From: Edolisoma coerulescens
Lineage: Eukaryota; Chordata; Aves; Passeriformes; Campephagidae
DNA length: 64,000 nucleotides
Direction of reading: 5' to 3'
NCBI GenBank assembly: GCA_013397115.1
Contig: VWZW01000853.1
Coordinates: forward strand, 406,429 to 470,428
Shown: in pieces, positions 39,501-51,800 of the stretch
Position numbering within the stretch: the first letter of the stretch is position 1
Layout of the letters: each line of letters starts with the position of its first letter
Translations under genes and position numbers: made by a program
Notes under the pieces: generated by a model
The model's database searches: none
Told to the model about the DNA's origin: nothing
The model's input: only the letters and a program-made list of their open reading frames with translations

Positions 39501-40899
39501 AAATGCAAACCAGTGCAAACTGCAGAGCTGCAGCCACCACGTGCCTGTGACCTTTGTGAAGTCTGTTCATGGGCATGTCACTCAAATTTGGGCCAGTGTG
39601 AATACTGGTGGCAGGGGAGAGAGGAAGCTACCTTGCCACGTAGTGTGTTATTTGGAAATGCTCAACTTCGAAGAATAAGCATCACCCAGCTAAGTCCGTT
39701 CTTAAAAGTCCAATCCCATCTATTGCTTTTAGTTCACCTTGCAGGGGGGACTGGAAACAAATGAGGGCCAAGTCTGTTCCAACGCACCTGCTTGAGGGGA
39801 ATATGTTGTGTCAGCACTGGAAGATATTTATGAACAGGCTTCAAGCTGTTGCACAAAGGTAAAAAGGTACTTTGAGGTGACCAGCTGAGGCTGCAGATTT
39901 GCCTTCAGCACTGGTGAGATAACAACTTTTCTGGAGCCACTTGGCTCTGCAAACCCAAGCCCAAACTTAAACACAGTCACTACGAAGGAGAGAAGCAGAG
40001 GACCTCTCCAGAACACAGATCCAGAGCTCCACTCTTTGGCACTGGGAAGGCTGTCCTGAAGGAACTGTGTGTTAAAACAAGTTTGGCCAGAAACCTGGAC
40101 TGCACTCAAGACACTTCCATTCCTTCATAAGTGACACACTCTTCAGCACAGCTGGATCTGGCAAGAAACTTAATGGGGCTCTTGACAATATCCCTCTGCA
40201 GAACAGCAGAAAGTTCCAACAGGCTTAAAATCCCTTCTTCACTCTACTGAAATAAATGTTAAGAGCTGGATGAGTGACCTGAACAGCCCCTCTCACCTAG
40301 CAGCCTCATGATTGTTTTGGCTTTACCTTGTGACAAACAAAATGCTGTCACAGGATGAGTCAGACTTTGGACTTGGATGGGTCGAGGAGAAGGACACCAC
40401 TCTCTACAAGCTGATCTCATGCCAGAGTAGCACTTTTTTTGAATCAGTCTGCCTGGGTGCCTCTGTGAGCAAGCCTATATGCTAGACCAAAGAAGCTCAA
40501 GTAAATTACCAAGGTCACTGAGCCTGTACATTGGGTTGATCCTATGCTAAGAGACATTTGACAAGCCAGTGTTGTCCCTAAATTTGGGATTGAATGATGT
40601 GTCACATGGCAGTGAACAAGTTAAAGCATTACTCAAGATCATATGACCCATGTTACAGATAATGTCTTCAAATCGCTTTATCAAGGAACTCAATTTTCAT
40701 GAAGTTTTTAAACTGCCCTTCTTATTTTAAGAGAGCAAATACATCAGGGAAACTTCAAAGTTCTGACGTGCTTTTGAAAAAAGGGACTTTTTGCAGTACG
40801 TGTAATGGAGAACCAGTATTTAAGACTGAAAGGAGGTCCTTTGGGACTCCCCAGCTATGTCACCTCTCCTTGGTATACCAGACCTGTGACAAGGCCAGA

Positions 40900-41176
40900 A
40901 TCATTACTTGGTGTTGTCTTGGGAGGACAGTGCAGCAGCTGCCAGGGCATGCTCGCTGTGCTGTGTACAGCAGGGCAGGCAGAGGCCGTGTCTAAACCAC
41001 AGACCTGCAGGTCCGCACCAGCACAGCCTTTCATGGGGACCTGCAGCACGTGCCCCAGCAGCTATTCCAACAGGGACACAGGCCACGAGGCCTTTCCCCT
41101 GACACTTGGCACCAGCTATGCCAGACCCGGAGAGAACGAGATCTACCTCTTCCAGTGCTGGGTTAATGGTTAGACT
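40900..41176. repeat. First copy of a 277-base near-identical duplication (probable false duplication)
   Basis: This segment recurs at 41393-41669 with only two differences seen by eye (ccgtgtct here, ccatatct there). It stops at a single N at 41177, inside what would be a CR1 tail (gttaatggttagact). The abrupt end at an N and the near identity point to two allelic contigs placed in series rather than a biological duplication. Confidence 0.85.
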
Positions 41177-41177
41177 N

Positions 41178-41391
41178 CCGCGGCCCAGACAGGGACACCG
41201 GGCCGAGATGGCGGCACCCGGCCTCGTCCTCTCGGCGGCCGCGGCCGAGGGGGCGGCGACGGCGCGGCGGGGGACACCCCTCCGCTGAGGGACACGGCCG
41301 CCCCGTCCCGCCTCCCGGTGTCACGGCACTGCGGAACGGACCGGTGCGCAGGGCGGGCGGCGGGGACACCCTGGCGGGGCACGGCGGGGCG
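41178..41391. repeat. Misplaced GC-rich contig between the duplicated copies, partly repeating the SLC46A3 CpG island
   Basis: Bounded by single N bases at 41177 and 41392. The last 123 bases (41269-41391) are identical to 42319-42441, and in both places an N follows. The first 91 bases are unique and probably fill the right end of the 42170-42318 gap. They contain ATGGCGGC at 41208-41215, the core of a YY1 site, which is common just downstream of CpG-island start sites. Confidence 0.8.
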
Positions 41392-41392
41392 N

Positions 41393-41669
41393 ATCATTAC
41401 TTGGTGTTGTCTTGGGAGGACAGTGCAGCAGCTGCCAGGGCATGCTCGCTGTGCTGTGTACAGCAGGGCAGGCAGAGGCCATATCTAAACCACAGACCTG
41501 CAGGTCCGCACCAGCACAGCCTTTCATGGGGACCTGCAGCACGTGCCCCAGCAGCTATTCCAACAGGGACACAGGCCACGAGGCCTTTCCCCTGACACTT
41601 GGCACCAGCTATGCCAGACCCGGAGAGAACGAGATCTACCTCTTCCAGTGCTGGGTTAATGGTTAGACT
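41393..41669. repeat. Second copy of the 277-base duplication
   Basis: The counterpart of 40900-41176. This copy continues without break into the remaining CR1 tail and then the SLC46A3 upstream region, so its right flank is probably the true one. The true left flank is probably that of the first copy. Confidence 0.85.
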
Positions 41670-41719
41670 TCATGATATTAGAGGTCTTTTCCAACCTAAG
41701 CGATTCTATAATTCTATTA
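41649..41719 (+). mobile_element. CR1 LINE 3' tail, short fragment
   Basis: It reads tgctgggttaatggttagac, then cttttccaacctaagcgatt and ctataattctatta, the diagnostic end of avian CR1 elements with the terminal attctat-type repeats. Only about 70 bases are present, as usual for 5'-truncated CR1. It lies just upstream of the SLC46A3 CpG island. Confidence 0.85.
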
Positions 41720-41789
41720 ACGAGAGACCAGCTGGTGGCTAACGAATGTTGCTTTTACATCCGCTGACAAGCCGAGAGCTCATGGAAGG

Positions 41790-42560
41790 GGAGCAGCTAT
41801 AATAAAACCTCTAAGCTTTATCAGCTGAGAGCGGAGCGCACGGCAGCAGGGAGGAGGAGCGCGGGGGAGCTCTTCGGGCTTCTCGCGAAACGCCGCGGGT
41901 TGCTCTTCGGGCAGGGACGGCCACTTCGCCCCTGCGCAGGGTGAGCTCCAGGCCAGGGTCGCGGTGCTAAACGAGGCTAGAGCTGCCGGTGATCACGCAG
42001 ATCCTCGTTGTGTAAGCAGCCCAAACACGCCGCGGGCCCGGGGAGCGCTGAGGGCGGCGTGCGGCGCGGTGCTGAAGTCGCCAGGGTGCTGACCTCTGGC
42101 AGCAGCCCCGCACGGCCCCGGCGTGGGGACAAACACCGCGGCGGGTGACACCCGCGGGCACAGGGACCCNNNNNNNNNNNNNNNNNNNNNNNNNNNNNNN
42201 NNNNNNNNNNNNNNNNNNNNNNNNNNNNNNNNNNNNNNNNNNNNNNNNNNNNNNNNNNNNNNNNNNNNNNNNNNNNNNNNNNNNNNNNNNNNNNNNNNNN
42301 NNNNNNNNNNNNNNNNNNGGGGGACACCCCTCCGCTGAGGGACACGGCCGCCCCGTCCCGCCTCCCGGTGTCACGGCACTGCGGAACGGACCGGTGCGCA
42401 GGGCGGGCGGCGGGGACACCCTGGCGGGGCACGGCGGGGCGNGCGGGGCGGGGGCGCTGCCGGGGCCGGTGAGCTCCGGGACGGGGGCTGGCGGAGGATC
42501 CCCACCGTGCATGGAGCTGTCAGCGTGCCGGCGGCCGCTCGGGGGTTTCGCTTTCACCTC
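41790..42560 (+). promoter_or_regulatory. SLC46A3: CpG island promoter and 5' untranslated exon region of SLC46A3
   Basis: Base composition switches sharply from AT-rich to CpG-dense just upstream of the first coding exon. At its left edge lies a TATA-like string (ctataataaaa, near 41797-41807), followed by GC boxes and a tcgcgaaa motif. Possible first-exon donors are gcagg/gtgagc (GT at 41941) and gccg/gtgagc (GT near 42469). Either could splice to the acceptor at 42590-42591. The island is broken by a 149-base N gap and one further N, so the first exon cannot be fixed from sequence alone. Confidence 0.75.
42170..42318. other. Assembly gap (149 N) in the SLC46A3 CpG island
   Basis: A run of 149 N inside very GC-rich DNA. 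The bases at 41178-41268 probably belong at its right end, because their continuation at 41269-41391 is identical to 42319-42441. A further single N lies at 42442. Confidence 0.95.
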
Positions 42561-42591
42561 GTGAGCACTTGTCGTTTGTTCTCTGGTGCAG

Positions 42592-42805
42592 GGTTTGAAG
42601 CCCAGACCCAGAAATGAAGAAGGTTCTGTGCGTGGAGCCCGTTATTTTCATGTACGTTTTTGCGTCTTTCCTGACGATCCCCCTGATGCAGCAGTTCATC
42701 TACCGGCGGCTGTGGGAGCTGGAGTACAACTCCACTTTCGTGAGCGACAGCAATGTCAGTCACTGCGAGCAGAATAAGAGCAGCCCGGCTTATATCAAAC
42801 AGAAG
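42592..42805 (+). CDS. SLC46A3: SLC46A3 first coding exon (22 bases of 5' UTR plus residues 1-64)
   Basis: The acceptor (ctctggtgcag) ends at 42591. Twenty-two bases of 5' UTR then lead to ATG 42614. The exon encodes MKKVLCVEPVIFMYVFASF and onward: the N-terminal cytosolic tip, transmembrane helix 1, and the glycosylated first luminal loop (NST, NVS and NKS sequons). The exon must end at 42805 (CAG AAG), because only that joins in frame to GAAGTTCAA of the next exon. The following bases are GCAAGT, so the donor is GC rather than GT. Confidence 0.95.
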
Positions 42806-45800
42806 GCAAGTGGCGGGGGAGGAATAATGCTTGTAAATAAACTTGCATCCAGGAGGTGCTGCCTCAGTATAATCTCCTGTTTTATAACACTGACCTTTAA
42901 TTCTCCGGAAAGCCGTAGTTTTGTAACCTGCTCTCACTTCACTGTCTCCTGGCTCTAATGTCATGTTGTAGGTAGTGACAGTACTTTAAAGACAAAGATT
43001 TGTCTCCAGGAAGATGCTGAATTAAACTCGTATTTTAGCGGGAGTTGAAAATCATCTTAGAGAATGGGGACCAAATTAGCATTGGGCTGACATTACAGCG
43101 GCTACAATTGGAAGCTCCTCCTCCCACGACCATTGTGCACGACCATTGTGAGCCATCCGTTGTCTCTGTGGCTCCTACTGTTCTTTGTAACCATGTGAAG
43201 TTTAGCACATGCCCTGTAGTTTTGAGGAATAAGATCTAGCTTAAAATACATGTATTTCAGAGGAATTACAAGAATGAGGAACAGAAGAAATAAAAATGAA
43301 AAATTTTGTGGCTTTAAAATGTGGGAAAAAATTAACTGATCTTTGCATAATCAAATACAGTTGATGGTTTACCATTCAGAGTACTAGTCTGCCTTGTTGA
43401 AATACAAAGACGTCAAGATGTCAGGATCCCATGGTCAGTTACATTTTTAGCACTTTTCCACAGTTCAGTGTGCTGGATAGCTAGTTGCTGATTGGTACCT
43501 CTTCCACTGCACTTCCAGTGCAATTTTAATGCTACACTTACGTGGAGCTAACTGTGAGCTGCCAGCAGAAGAGATGGTCATTGTCCGTTTCCCTTTCTCC
43601 TCTCACCCCATGTGTTGTATCTCACAGTTCTGCAGTTACAGGTTATGGTTTGGATTTGAGTGGGGCACTGATTCAACAGAAACCTCATCTCTTGTTTTGG
43701 GTTTTTTGCTTTTTGAGTGTTGTTTTTTTCTGAAGCAGTACACTGCTCTGGCACACAGTGGCCACATGATTGCTGTGTCTAACATGGGAATAGCAGAGGG
43801 AACATATTTTCAGAAGATGTGCAATAGAACCATACTTGTCAACAACAACTGGCAGTTGGGTTGGATAAAGTGAAAGATGAAACCACTGTAGGGTCAGAAA
43901 AGTAAATGATTCAGAGTATAAATTACACAGAAGTTGAGGTTACAGAAATGGTCAGCTGGCATTCCTTTACACTGCTGAAAAGGTGGTAGGTACTTGAAAA
44001 TTTTTGTTCACATCCCATATTCGAATCTCTGATGTGCTGCATATGTGCAAAACTGAATGCCTGAGCTTATCTGCCTCATTTGTCATATATAAAAGGAGAT
44101 GGTTAATGGTACATGCTTCCAGTGAAGGTGATCAAAGAAATAAGTCAGGACTTTTAGTGTGGTGTAGGTTCTTTGCCATGTAACAGAAGCTGGTCTTAGT
44201 AGAAAGAATGTGAAAGTAAAAAGTTCAATAGAATTGTGGTCCAACGTGGCTTCTGGGCTGACCCATGGAGGTAATTACCAATTATTGTCTGAGTAATGCT
44301 TGTATGTTACTCCCACAAAGTGTTTTCTTTAGTATTAGCTCCCCATTTGGTGCCGTGTCTGGCCATTTTCTCTAACACCATACATGGTGCATACAATTGT
44401 AATTGCAGAGCCCATCAAGAAATCTACATTTCAAATACATCTTCGCATTTTGCAACCCCCTCAGTTTCAACCTGATTTTCAAATTGCCATCACCCATGGT
44501 TCAGGATATAACACCTTTTATTTCTTCTTGGAAAACACTGAAGCAGAGTGCTTAATTTCAGCTGAAGTTTAGATAGCGTCTCTGATATGGTGGCAAATTC
44601 ACACTTTACCGGTTGTTTGGTTACAAAATATAGTTAATTTGATATTTGAGAACATGAGTCCTTTGAGACAGTGGTTGAATAATGGCCAACAGAACTTCTT
44701 AGTTTCCCTTTCCTGCCAAAGTTCCATTCCCTGCTTTTCAATGATTGCCAGTAGGGCATGAGCTTTTGAACAATTACGCTCTTGTCTGGATGCCTTGCTG
44801 CATTCTTATACCACACTAGTTACCATAGCGTAAGGATTGAAATGCTCAAAACCCACATTAATTTAAGTGCAAATGGACCTCTGTGCTGAGTAATAGTCCT
44901 GTGTATGGGCCAAAGAGTAGATCCAGTAACTTAATTCCAATCCCTTTCATGAGGAAGTGTGAAGTAGGTGTTCTGGATTTTCCAAGACCTTCCTAACTGA
45001 ATTAGGTTTATAGATGTTGTAACTTTTGCTGTAAGGCCCTGTTTGGCATTAATGTATTAAGAACATCTCTCTTAACAGTTAATTTAGTGTAAGTCCTTAT
45101 GTTCTGAGAATGAAAAAGCTTTACACTAATCTCACCTATTTCAAAGCAAAATGTAAAAGGATTTGAAGACAAAAATCACTTGCAGCCTGCAATAAAGATA
45201 GAATATAATTCAAAATGGTTAGTCTTTGCAGAATTTAGATTAATTATTTCTTACAATGTGAAAAAAATAGTCTTATAATAAAATGAGTTCAAAAGTAATT
45301 TGAATACAAGCTGAAGCATTCTGATCACTGACTTGGATAATCCTTTTTTTAATACCTCAGAAAGAGCTATATTATTAATCATCAAACACTATTTATCATT
45401 CCATTTATTTGTTATCCAATCCATGCATTTCCCCTTGCTACTCAGTAATATTTTATCTTATGAGCCTGCCAATTTATCATGTCCTGTATATTGTTCAATC
45501 TCAGGTGCTGCACTTAACTTAATCCTTGTATGTTACTTGCTTCTTCATTTTCATTCTTTTAATTTTGAAATAGGTGATTTTAATATCTATTTCTATTCAC
45601 CATGAGTAATCTTTCAGAGTAGAGTGAATTTGGAGATTCAAAAACTAGACTTTTCAAGTATATGTAGTTCCACTGATTATTTAATGGAGTTATGTGATTT
45701 TAAAGCAGCTGAAGGCTTGAGCTATCATTTTCTATATTCTTTTTCTTTGGCTTTATAAAAGCATAGAGTGGGCAGTTGCATGCCTTACACTCCAAATGGA

Positions 45801-48800
45801 TTTTTCCTGTACTTACATCTTTAGTCTTCTTGTCAGTAGACATCAAGTTTTTTGTGCCAGCAAGTTCATGGTCATGTGTGGTATCTGGATATGTAGCCAT
45901 GGTTTTTATGTTGCACAACTTCTTCCAAAACAAGGACACCCAAGTTTTTTTTATTTTATTCCTTCAGTTTTACACTTCAGTATGCTTTGGCAATAATATT
46001 TGTATTATGTCGTTAATGTAGGTTGAGATGATACATATTAACTTCTATTTTTAATGTAGTAGCATTTTTTTGATGCTCATGTCTCTGAACATGATGATCC
46101 TAGTAAAGCAATGTCTGCTACTATACAGAGTTCTCTTTGTCAGCAGCAGAGGAGTTAAAGATCAGAACAACATTTTCCATCTCAGTTTGTTCAGTCTTCA
46201 TGGTTTTGACCCTTCCAGGGTGACAACAGTGCTGGCCAGTGGACAGGACATCATGAATCCTAAGGCAGTCAGACACCAAAGGGGAAGAGAGTAAAAGACT
46301 TCAGAGTGCTGAGGATCTTGAAGGCTTTCCTTGAGAACCTCAGGATCCATTGAATTTTCCTGTTGCAATAAAACCTGGTATCTTGTAAGCAAATGAAGAC
46401 ATTGAACTGGAAACTCACAGTCTCTGTCTGTAAATATAAATATGAATTTATAAAGCATTCAGCAGCTTCTAAAATTGCCCAAAGTACATTCCCATAAGTT
46501 TTAGGGGTTTTTGATCATTTTGGATGCTACTCAGTCAGGATTATGTTAGCTACAGAGGAGACGCCTGAGACGTGGAGCATAGATGGCTTGAACACAGGCT
46601 GAGAATGGTGTGGGCAGACTTGCACAGCTGTACCTGTTGCTGACTGAAGGGCACAATGCCTGCCCAAATCAGTGTTATGCCTCAGAAAACTCCAAGAAAA
46701 CTTTCAGCATGACTTTACTCTCTGCATCCGAAAGTTTATCTTAGAGAGTATAAAAGGGTTTGTGTGAATAAACTTGCTTCCTTTTCCCCTGCTGCTCTTC
46801 TCTGATCAGGTGGTTGTCTTTAAAAGGGCTGTTGTGGCTGCTTTCCTGTCAGGTTCCTCATCTATGCAGTAAAAACAGGATCTGAATTAGCTTGCTGAGT
46901 GTCCTTTAGCAGCTGGCTTCATAACAATTTTATATTTTTTTAATTAAACTTTCTTGAGTTCTTTTTTTTCTGCAGCCATTCATGCTCTGCTAAAGGGTTT
47001 GTTTTCAGCTACATTTTATTTTTATACTTTTGTTAAAAAGAACTCTGAAATTTTCCCCATAATGGGTGTTTACAATTTATTTTTATGGTGTTAGCTGCTG
47101 TTCCTTATTTGAATACCTGCTGTGGTGTATCTGTAGAGAAACCAATGATTTGGACAGTTTCTGAACCCAGAGTTTACAGTGTTTGCAAAATCAATTAATT
47201 CACATACCTCTGAGTCAGCATAATATTTAAAGCTGTATTTCACATTTGTCGTTGTTACTACTGTTTGTAATACTAGTAGTAACATTGTACAGTGTGATGT
47301 CAGAACAAATTCTGATCTGTTTACTTGCATAATGTGCTTCAGTCTATGAATTGTTTTTTGTAACCCCCGCAGTTGAATTATTTGGGAGGAAAAATGATCT
47401 CCTGTGAGGAGGGAGCATGGGGTGTGTTCCTTAATCCAAGACTGGTTTACTACTGATTTCTGAGTAGTATTAGAATAGGCCAGTGCCCTTTTGCCATACC
47501 CTGTATTGAAGGAGATACTTGCAGTTTAAGATACTTACAGCTCTTTTAAGTGCATGTTCAGAAGAATTGTCCTCTTGTCTGCATTGAAACTTCCCTGTCA
47601 ACAGTACTAGTAAGACTGTGTCTTAAGCACTAAGTTCTGGTTTAAAATGTAACAAGGAATATTTGAGGAATATTGGAGATCAAATTACAAAAGCAGCAGT
47701 CTGAATATGCAATTCCTTTGTATTAGTGATTACTGTAATATAATGCATTCTTATAAAGATATAGTAATGCACTGTATTTTATTACAGCCTAATACATCAT
47801 GATTTCATATAATCTTATAAAATTACATTGTATGTATTCTGTTTCATAGTAGTATAATATATAATCTATAAACATGTACCGTGATATTCATTATATTGCA
47901 TACTAATAATTATGTATGTAATATTGTTACAGAATTTTTTTCCCAATGTATTATAGTATTTACAATTGTTTTTATTTTCTCTTTGCAGGAAGTTCAAGAA
48001 AAAGCCTCTGTTTTTAATATGCAGTTGGACTTAACTAGGGCCATTCCCAGCCTTATAGTTGCCCTTGTGATTGTAGCTAATGGGGATCGCCAGGGACACA
48101 AAAGGTCTTTACTTTTACCATCAGTGGGAGCTTTGATTTCTGGTATGAGCTTCACTGCAATATCATATTTTTCCTTGTCACTCTCTGTCCTATTTGCAGT
48201 CGCATTTATTACTGGACTGTTTGGGAGTATAGCAACTTTCCTTGGAGGAGGCTTTGCTTACATAGCAGAGGAGTGTCACAATGAGAAGCAGAAAACAACA
48301 CGAATAGCTGTAGTGGATTTGATTTTTGGACTTGTATCTGGATTGGCAGGACTGTTATCTGGCTACTTTCTAAGAGGAATAGGCTTTGCATGGACATTTG
48401 TGATAGCATCTCTGCTCCATGTCATTAATATCATCTATATTGTATTTTTTCTGCAAGATACTGTAGGTGTATCTCAATTCCAATATGAGGCACCAGTATC
48501 CTGGAAAGAACTTTTTATGGAGACATTTTCTGGAGTGTACATGCTTTTTAAAACTGCCCCTTATAAAAAGAGAATTTTAATAATTGTGTTACTTTTTGCA
48601 TTTATGACTTATTTTTTTACTCTGCTGGGTGGGAGTTCACTTTTTACACTGTATGAACTGGATGAGCCGCTCTGCTGGAATGAAGTATACATTGGATATG
48701 GAGCAGCTACATTCACCTCTGTCTCTCTGACCAGCTTTTTAGGAGTTTACTTATTTTCCAAATGTCTCAAAGACATTTATATTGTCTTTATTGGGATCTT

Positions 48801-51800
48801 TTCTTACATTGGAGGAATGATCATGGCTGCCTGTGCCAAAACTACCCTGCTCATGTTTTTAGGTGAGTTCAGAATCAGTTGTTCTGTGGTCAACAATATA
48901 TTTGAAAATCCTGCTGTGTTATCTGTAGTGAATGCAGATGTTGGATATTGAACATACCACCTTGAAAGGGTCATAGAGAGGTAAAATGTACATGGTTGAT
49001 CAGACTGATCTAGGATTTGATTAAAAGATGAACTGTGTGGAGAAACAATGGAATGACTTGCTTATGATTTGGTTTTAGTGCGATAGAAATATTTTTGATT
49101 TATTAATTTCTCTGTGCTTAGATAATTGTGTCTTGGTGCATATCCAGTCTGACTTTTCTGTTGCCTTTTACTATTTGGGGAACTAAGCATTCAAAAGTAT
49201 ATGACTAATACATTTGCAATATATTTGTAAAATCCTGGATTTTAATTACTTCAACGTCTCATGACTGCTTTACAGTGAGAGTGCCATCTTTGTTCTGCTT
49301 TATGCCTATTCCTGTTCTCCGATCCATGCTGTCAAAAGTGGTTCTCACTGGTGAACAGGGTAAGTAGAATTTGTTTTTAAACAATAAAATAATATGGTGC
49401 ATCTCTCAGAACAGAGATGTACGAAGATTACCTTTAAACAAACAGATCTGTATTGGTATTTTAAGACTGCTTTTCTTTCAAGTTCAATATAATATGACCC
49501 TGTGTCTTGACAGTAATGGCTTCTGGTTCTGAATTTAATATAAACCACACTGTGTAAAAACTACCGCAAGTTTCAACTTTCAAAGGAAATCCTGTTCTTA
49601 AATTAAAGACCATGGGGAACTTGAAGCAGAAGAATGCTCAAGAATTATACAGGTGTGATTTCACAAGGGCTTCTGCATTTACAAGATTTTGACATGCAGA
49701 GAGATATATTTCTGTTATATAGTCAATGTCACACTTACTAATTTAGAAAGGTAAACAGTAGGTGGTCAATCTTCAAAGCACTTGGAAACAATTACACTGG
49801 GATCCTCAGCTATGGAGGAACCCAACTTTCATGCCTGTGGCTTCTAAACATGTCCCAAGAAATGTAACATATTACTTCTCAAAGTCCTTTCCTAATGGAA
49901 CACAGAGAAAAGCCTGTCAGGCCTCAAAATATGGCTGTAATATCCCATATTTTGCTTTTGGGGAGCATCTATTTTCTAGATTTTGGGAAATATCTACTTT
50001 CTAGAAAGATTTTCCTAAGTTGATTGGTTTAATTTTTAAAAAGTTTAATCTTTGTACACTAAAACAAAGATCTCTTTGTACTAGCTGTGCTAATATACAT
50101 CTTTGGTATTGCAGTTTCTTGGCATTCCTCAGGGCTTTGGCTACTTGAGTAGTTTGATGCAGGAATCAGGTTGCCTCTTGTCATCCTTTTCTGCTTACCG
50201 AGTGTGATTTTGGTTATGGTCCTGTGACTATGAATGCAGCTTGGGAACATGTATTCAACAAGACTCTGATGGGATAGACTGCCACCTCAAAGGGTAGTTC
50301 AGTCCAAAAGTTGTTGTTTGTTTCTTTTCAAAAATTAGAAGGCGATGGTTATAAGCTAAACCAGCAGTCCTTGTTGAATCAGTCTTTTCCACATAGAAGA
50401 GTGAAGATTAGAGAAGGAAGAAACAAGGAAGGGAAAAGTAAGAATGAAGAAGAGAACTGGAAGGGGTAAAGGATGGAGATAGGCACAACATGGTTAGCGA
50501 GGATGAACAGGTGATAAGCAAATGCAAGTTCATGTCATAAGCAAATGCAAGAAAGTAGGCATGGTGACACTAAGGAAAAATAGTTTCCGTCAGCAAAATT
50601 GTGTTGTTTATTTGGGGTTTTTTTCATTTAAAAAAAACTAGCATTTTGTAGGAGTTGCCACAGAAGACACTTTCATAGCAAAGTATGATCCTCTAGTGCT
50701 TTTAACTTGCAAAAATACTGTCAACAGATATATCTTTTGAACCATATTTAAAAACTTCAGTACTTCGAAGAGTTTTTGTTTTATTTTGTTTGTAATTCAC
50801 CCATTTATTTTTGGCAGGTGCTGTGTTTGCTTGTATTGCCTGTTTAGAAGCTGTGGCCGGCACTATGTCAATTTCAGTTTTTAATATTCTCTATGCAGCT
50901 ACTGTTGCATGGTTTTCAGGCTTTAGCTTCCTCCTATCAGCAGGCCTTTGTCTACTTCCACTGTCTGTCCTGTGGTAAGTATGGATCAGGAGCGTTCTTC
51001 TGAATGCCTTTGCCCGTGATTTCTTTTTTTTTGTGAATTGAAGCTGAATAGTTTAGTGCGGTAGTTCTCAAACTTTCCTATCTGCTAGTGTGCTGTAGTG
51101 GCTCTAGTTTCACACCTTTTCCCTGATCCAGCTACCTTCCCTCAGCTCTGTGCTGTGAATTTCCCCCAAATTGAAGTCTACCCTGAATATGCTGCCAGTG
51201 GGATACACCATAGCCTTGACTGCACGTGTGCCTTCCTTTGGTTTGAGACCTTTACATGGTCTTTCTTACAGGAAAGCTTTTCCCACAGATCTCGTGAAAG
51301 GCATAAGCTTCATTTTGCAATCTGAGCTCTTCTAGATACTAATGAGGGTTATAAACATGACCAGTCACCCACTGGATTTAATGGAAAGCTATCTATCCTC
51401 GTCTTTGGCCATGGGTACCTTGTGACCCAGTGCCAATAAAATCTGTAAAAGATTTTAAGGCCCAAAAGAATAAACCTCTAAACATGTTTAAAAAAATAGG
51501 CCTCTATAGCAGTTGTGTCTAATCATACCTAGTGACCCCTAGTCTACTGACAGTGAAATACCATTCACGAGTACTCATAAAGCAAAGGTCACTTTACATA
51601 ATTTCCAGTACAAGTTACTTCTTTTTAGGATGCTGAAACAAAAATCTAAATGACAGAAGAATCACTTTTCATTAGATAAGTTTACAGTCAGGGGGAAAGA
51701 TGTTTTTCTTAAGGGGGTGGCATTCTGGCTGGAGACTTGTATATTTCTTCCTAATAGTTAAGACTTCACCTCAGTCACCTGTTCTCTCTGCATCAGCTGC

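Larger units (their letters stand above)
23791..40899. other. Non-coding DNA, apart from features listed separately
   Basis: No exon recognised. It contains simple T runs at 29470-29482 and 32339-32354, an A run with one N at 36550-36580, a candidate conserved block at about 29.85-30.20 kb, and a CpG-containing block at 37.68-37.78 kb with an AP-1/MAF-like site. Open frames of up to 143 codons (27448-27879) have no family signature. Confidence 0.55.

Noticed and set aside
1..40899. MTUS2 exons, expected from mammalian gene order
   Set aside because: I looked for its large first coding exon and for coiled-coil exons and found none that I could support.
41106..41666. Several 60-84 codon frames, some of them duplicated
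   Set aside because: They arise from the false duplication and the misplaced GC-rich contig and cross single N bases.
41797..41807. TATA-like ctataataaaa as the SLC46A3 TATA box
   Set aside because: CpG-island promoters are usually TATA-less and the start site is unknown because of the gap. It is mentioned only as a motif.
42123..42564. Long frames through the N gap (for example 196 codons on the - strand)
   Set aside because: They are made mostly of N and GC-rich promoter sequence.
48863..48951. Continuation of the SLC46A3 exon frame past the donor
   Set aside because: A strong GTGAGT donor ends the exon at 48862, and the residues after it do not match the family, whereas the next exon at 49276 does.
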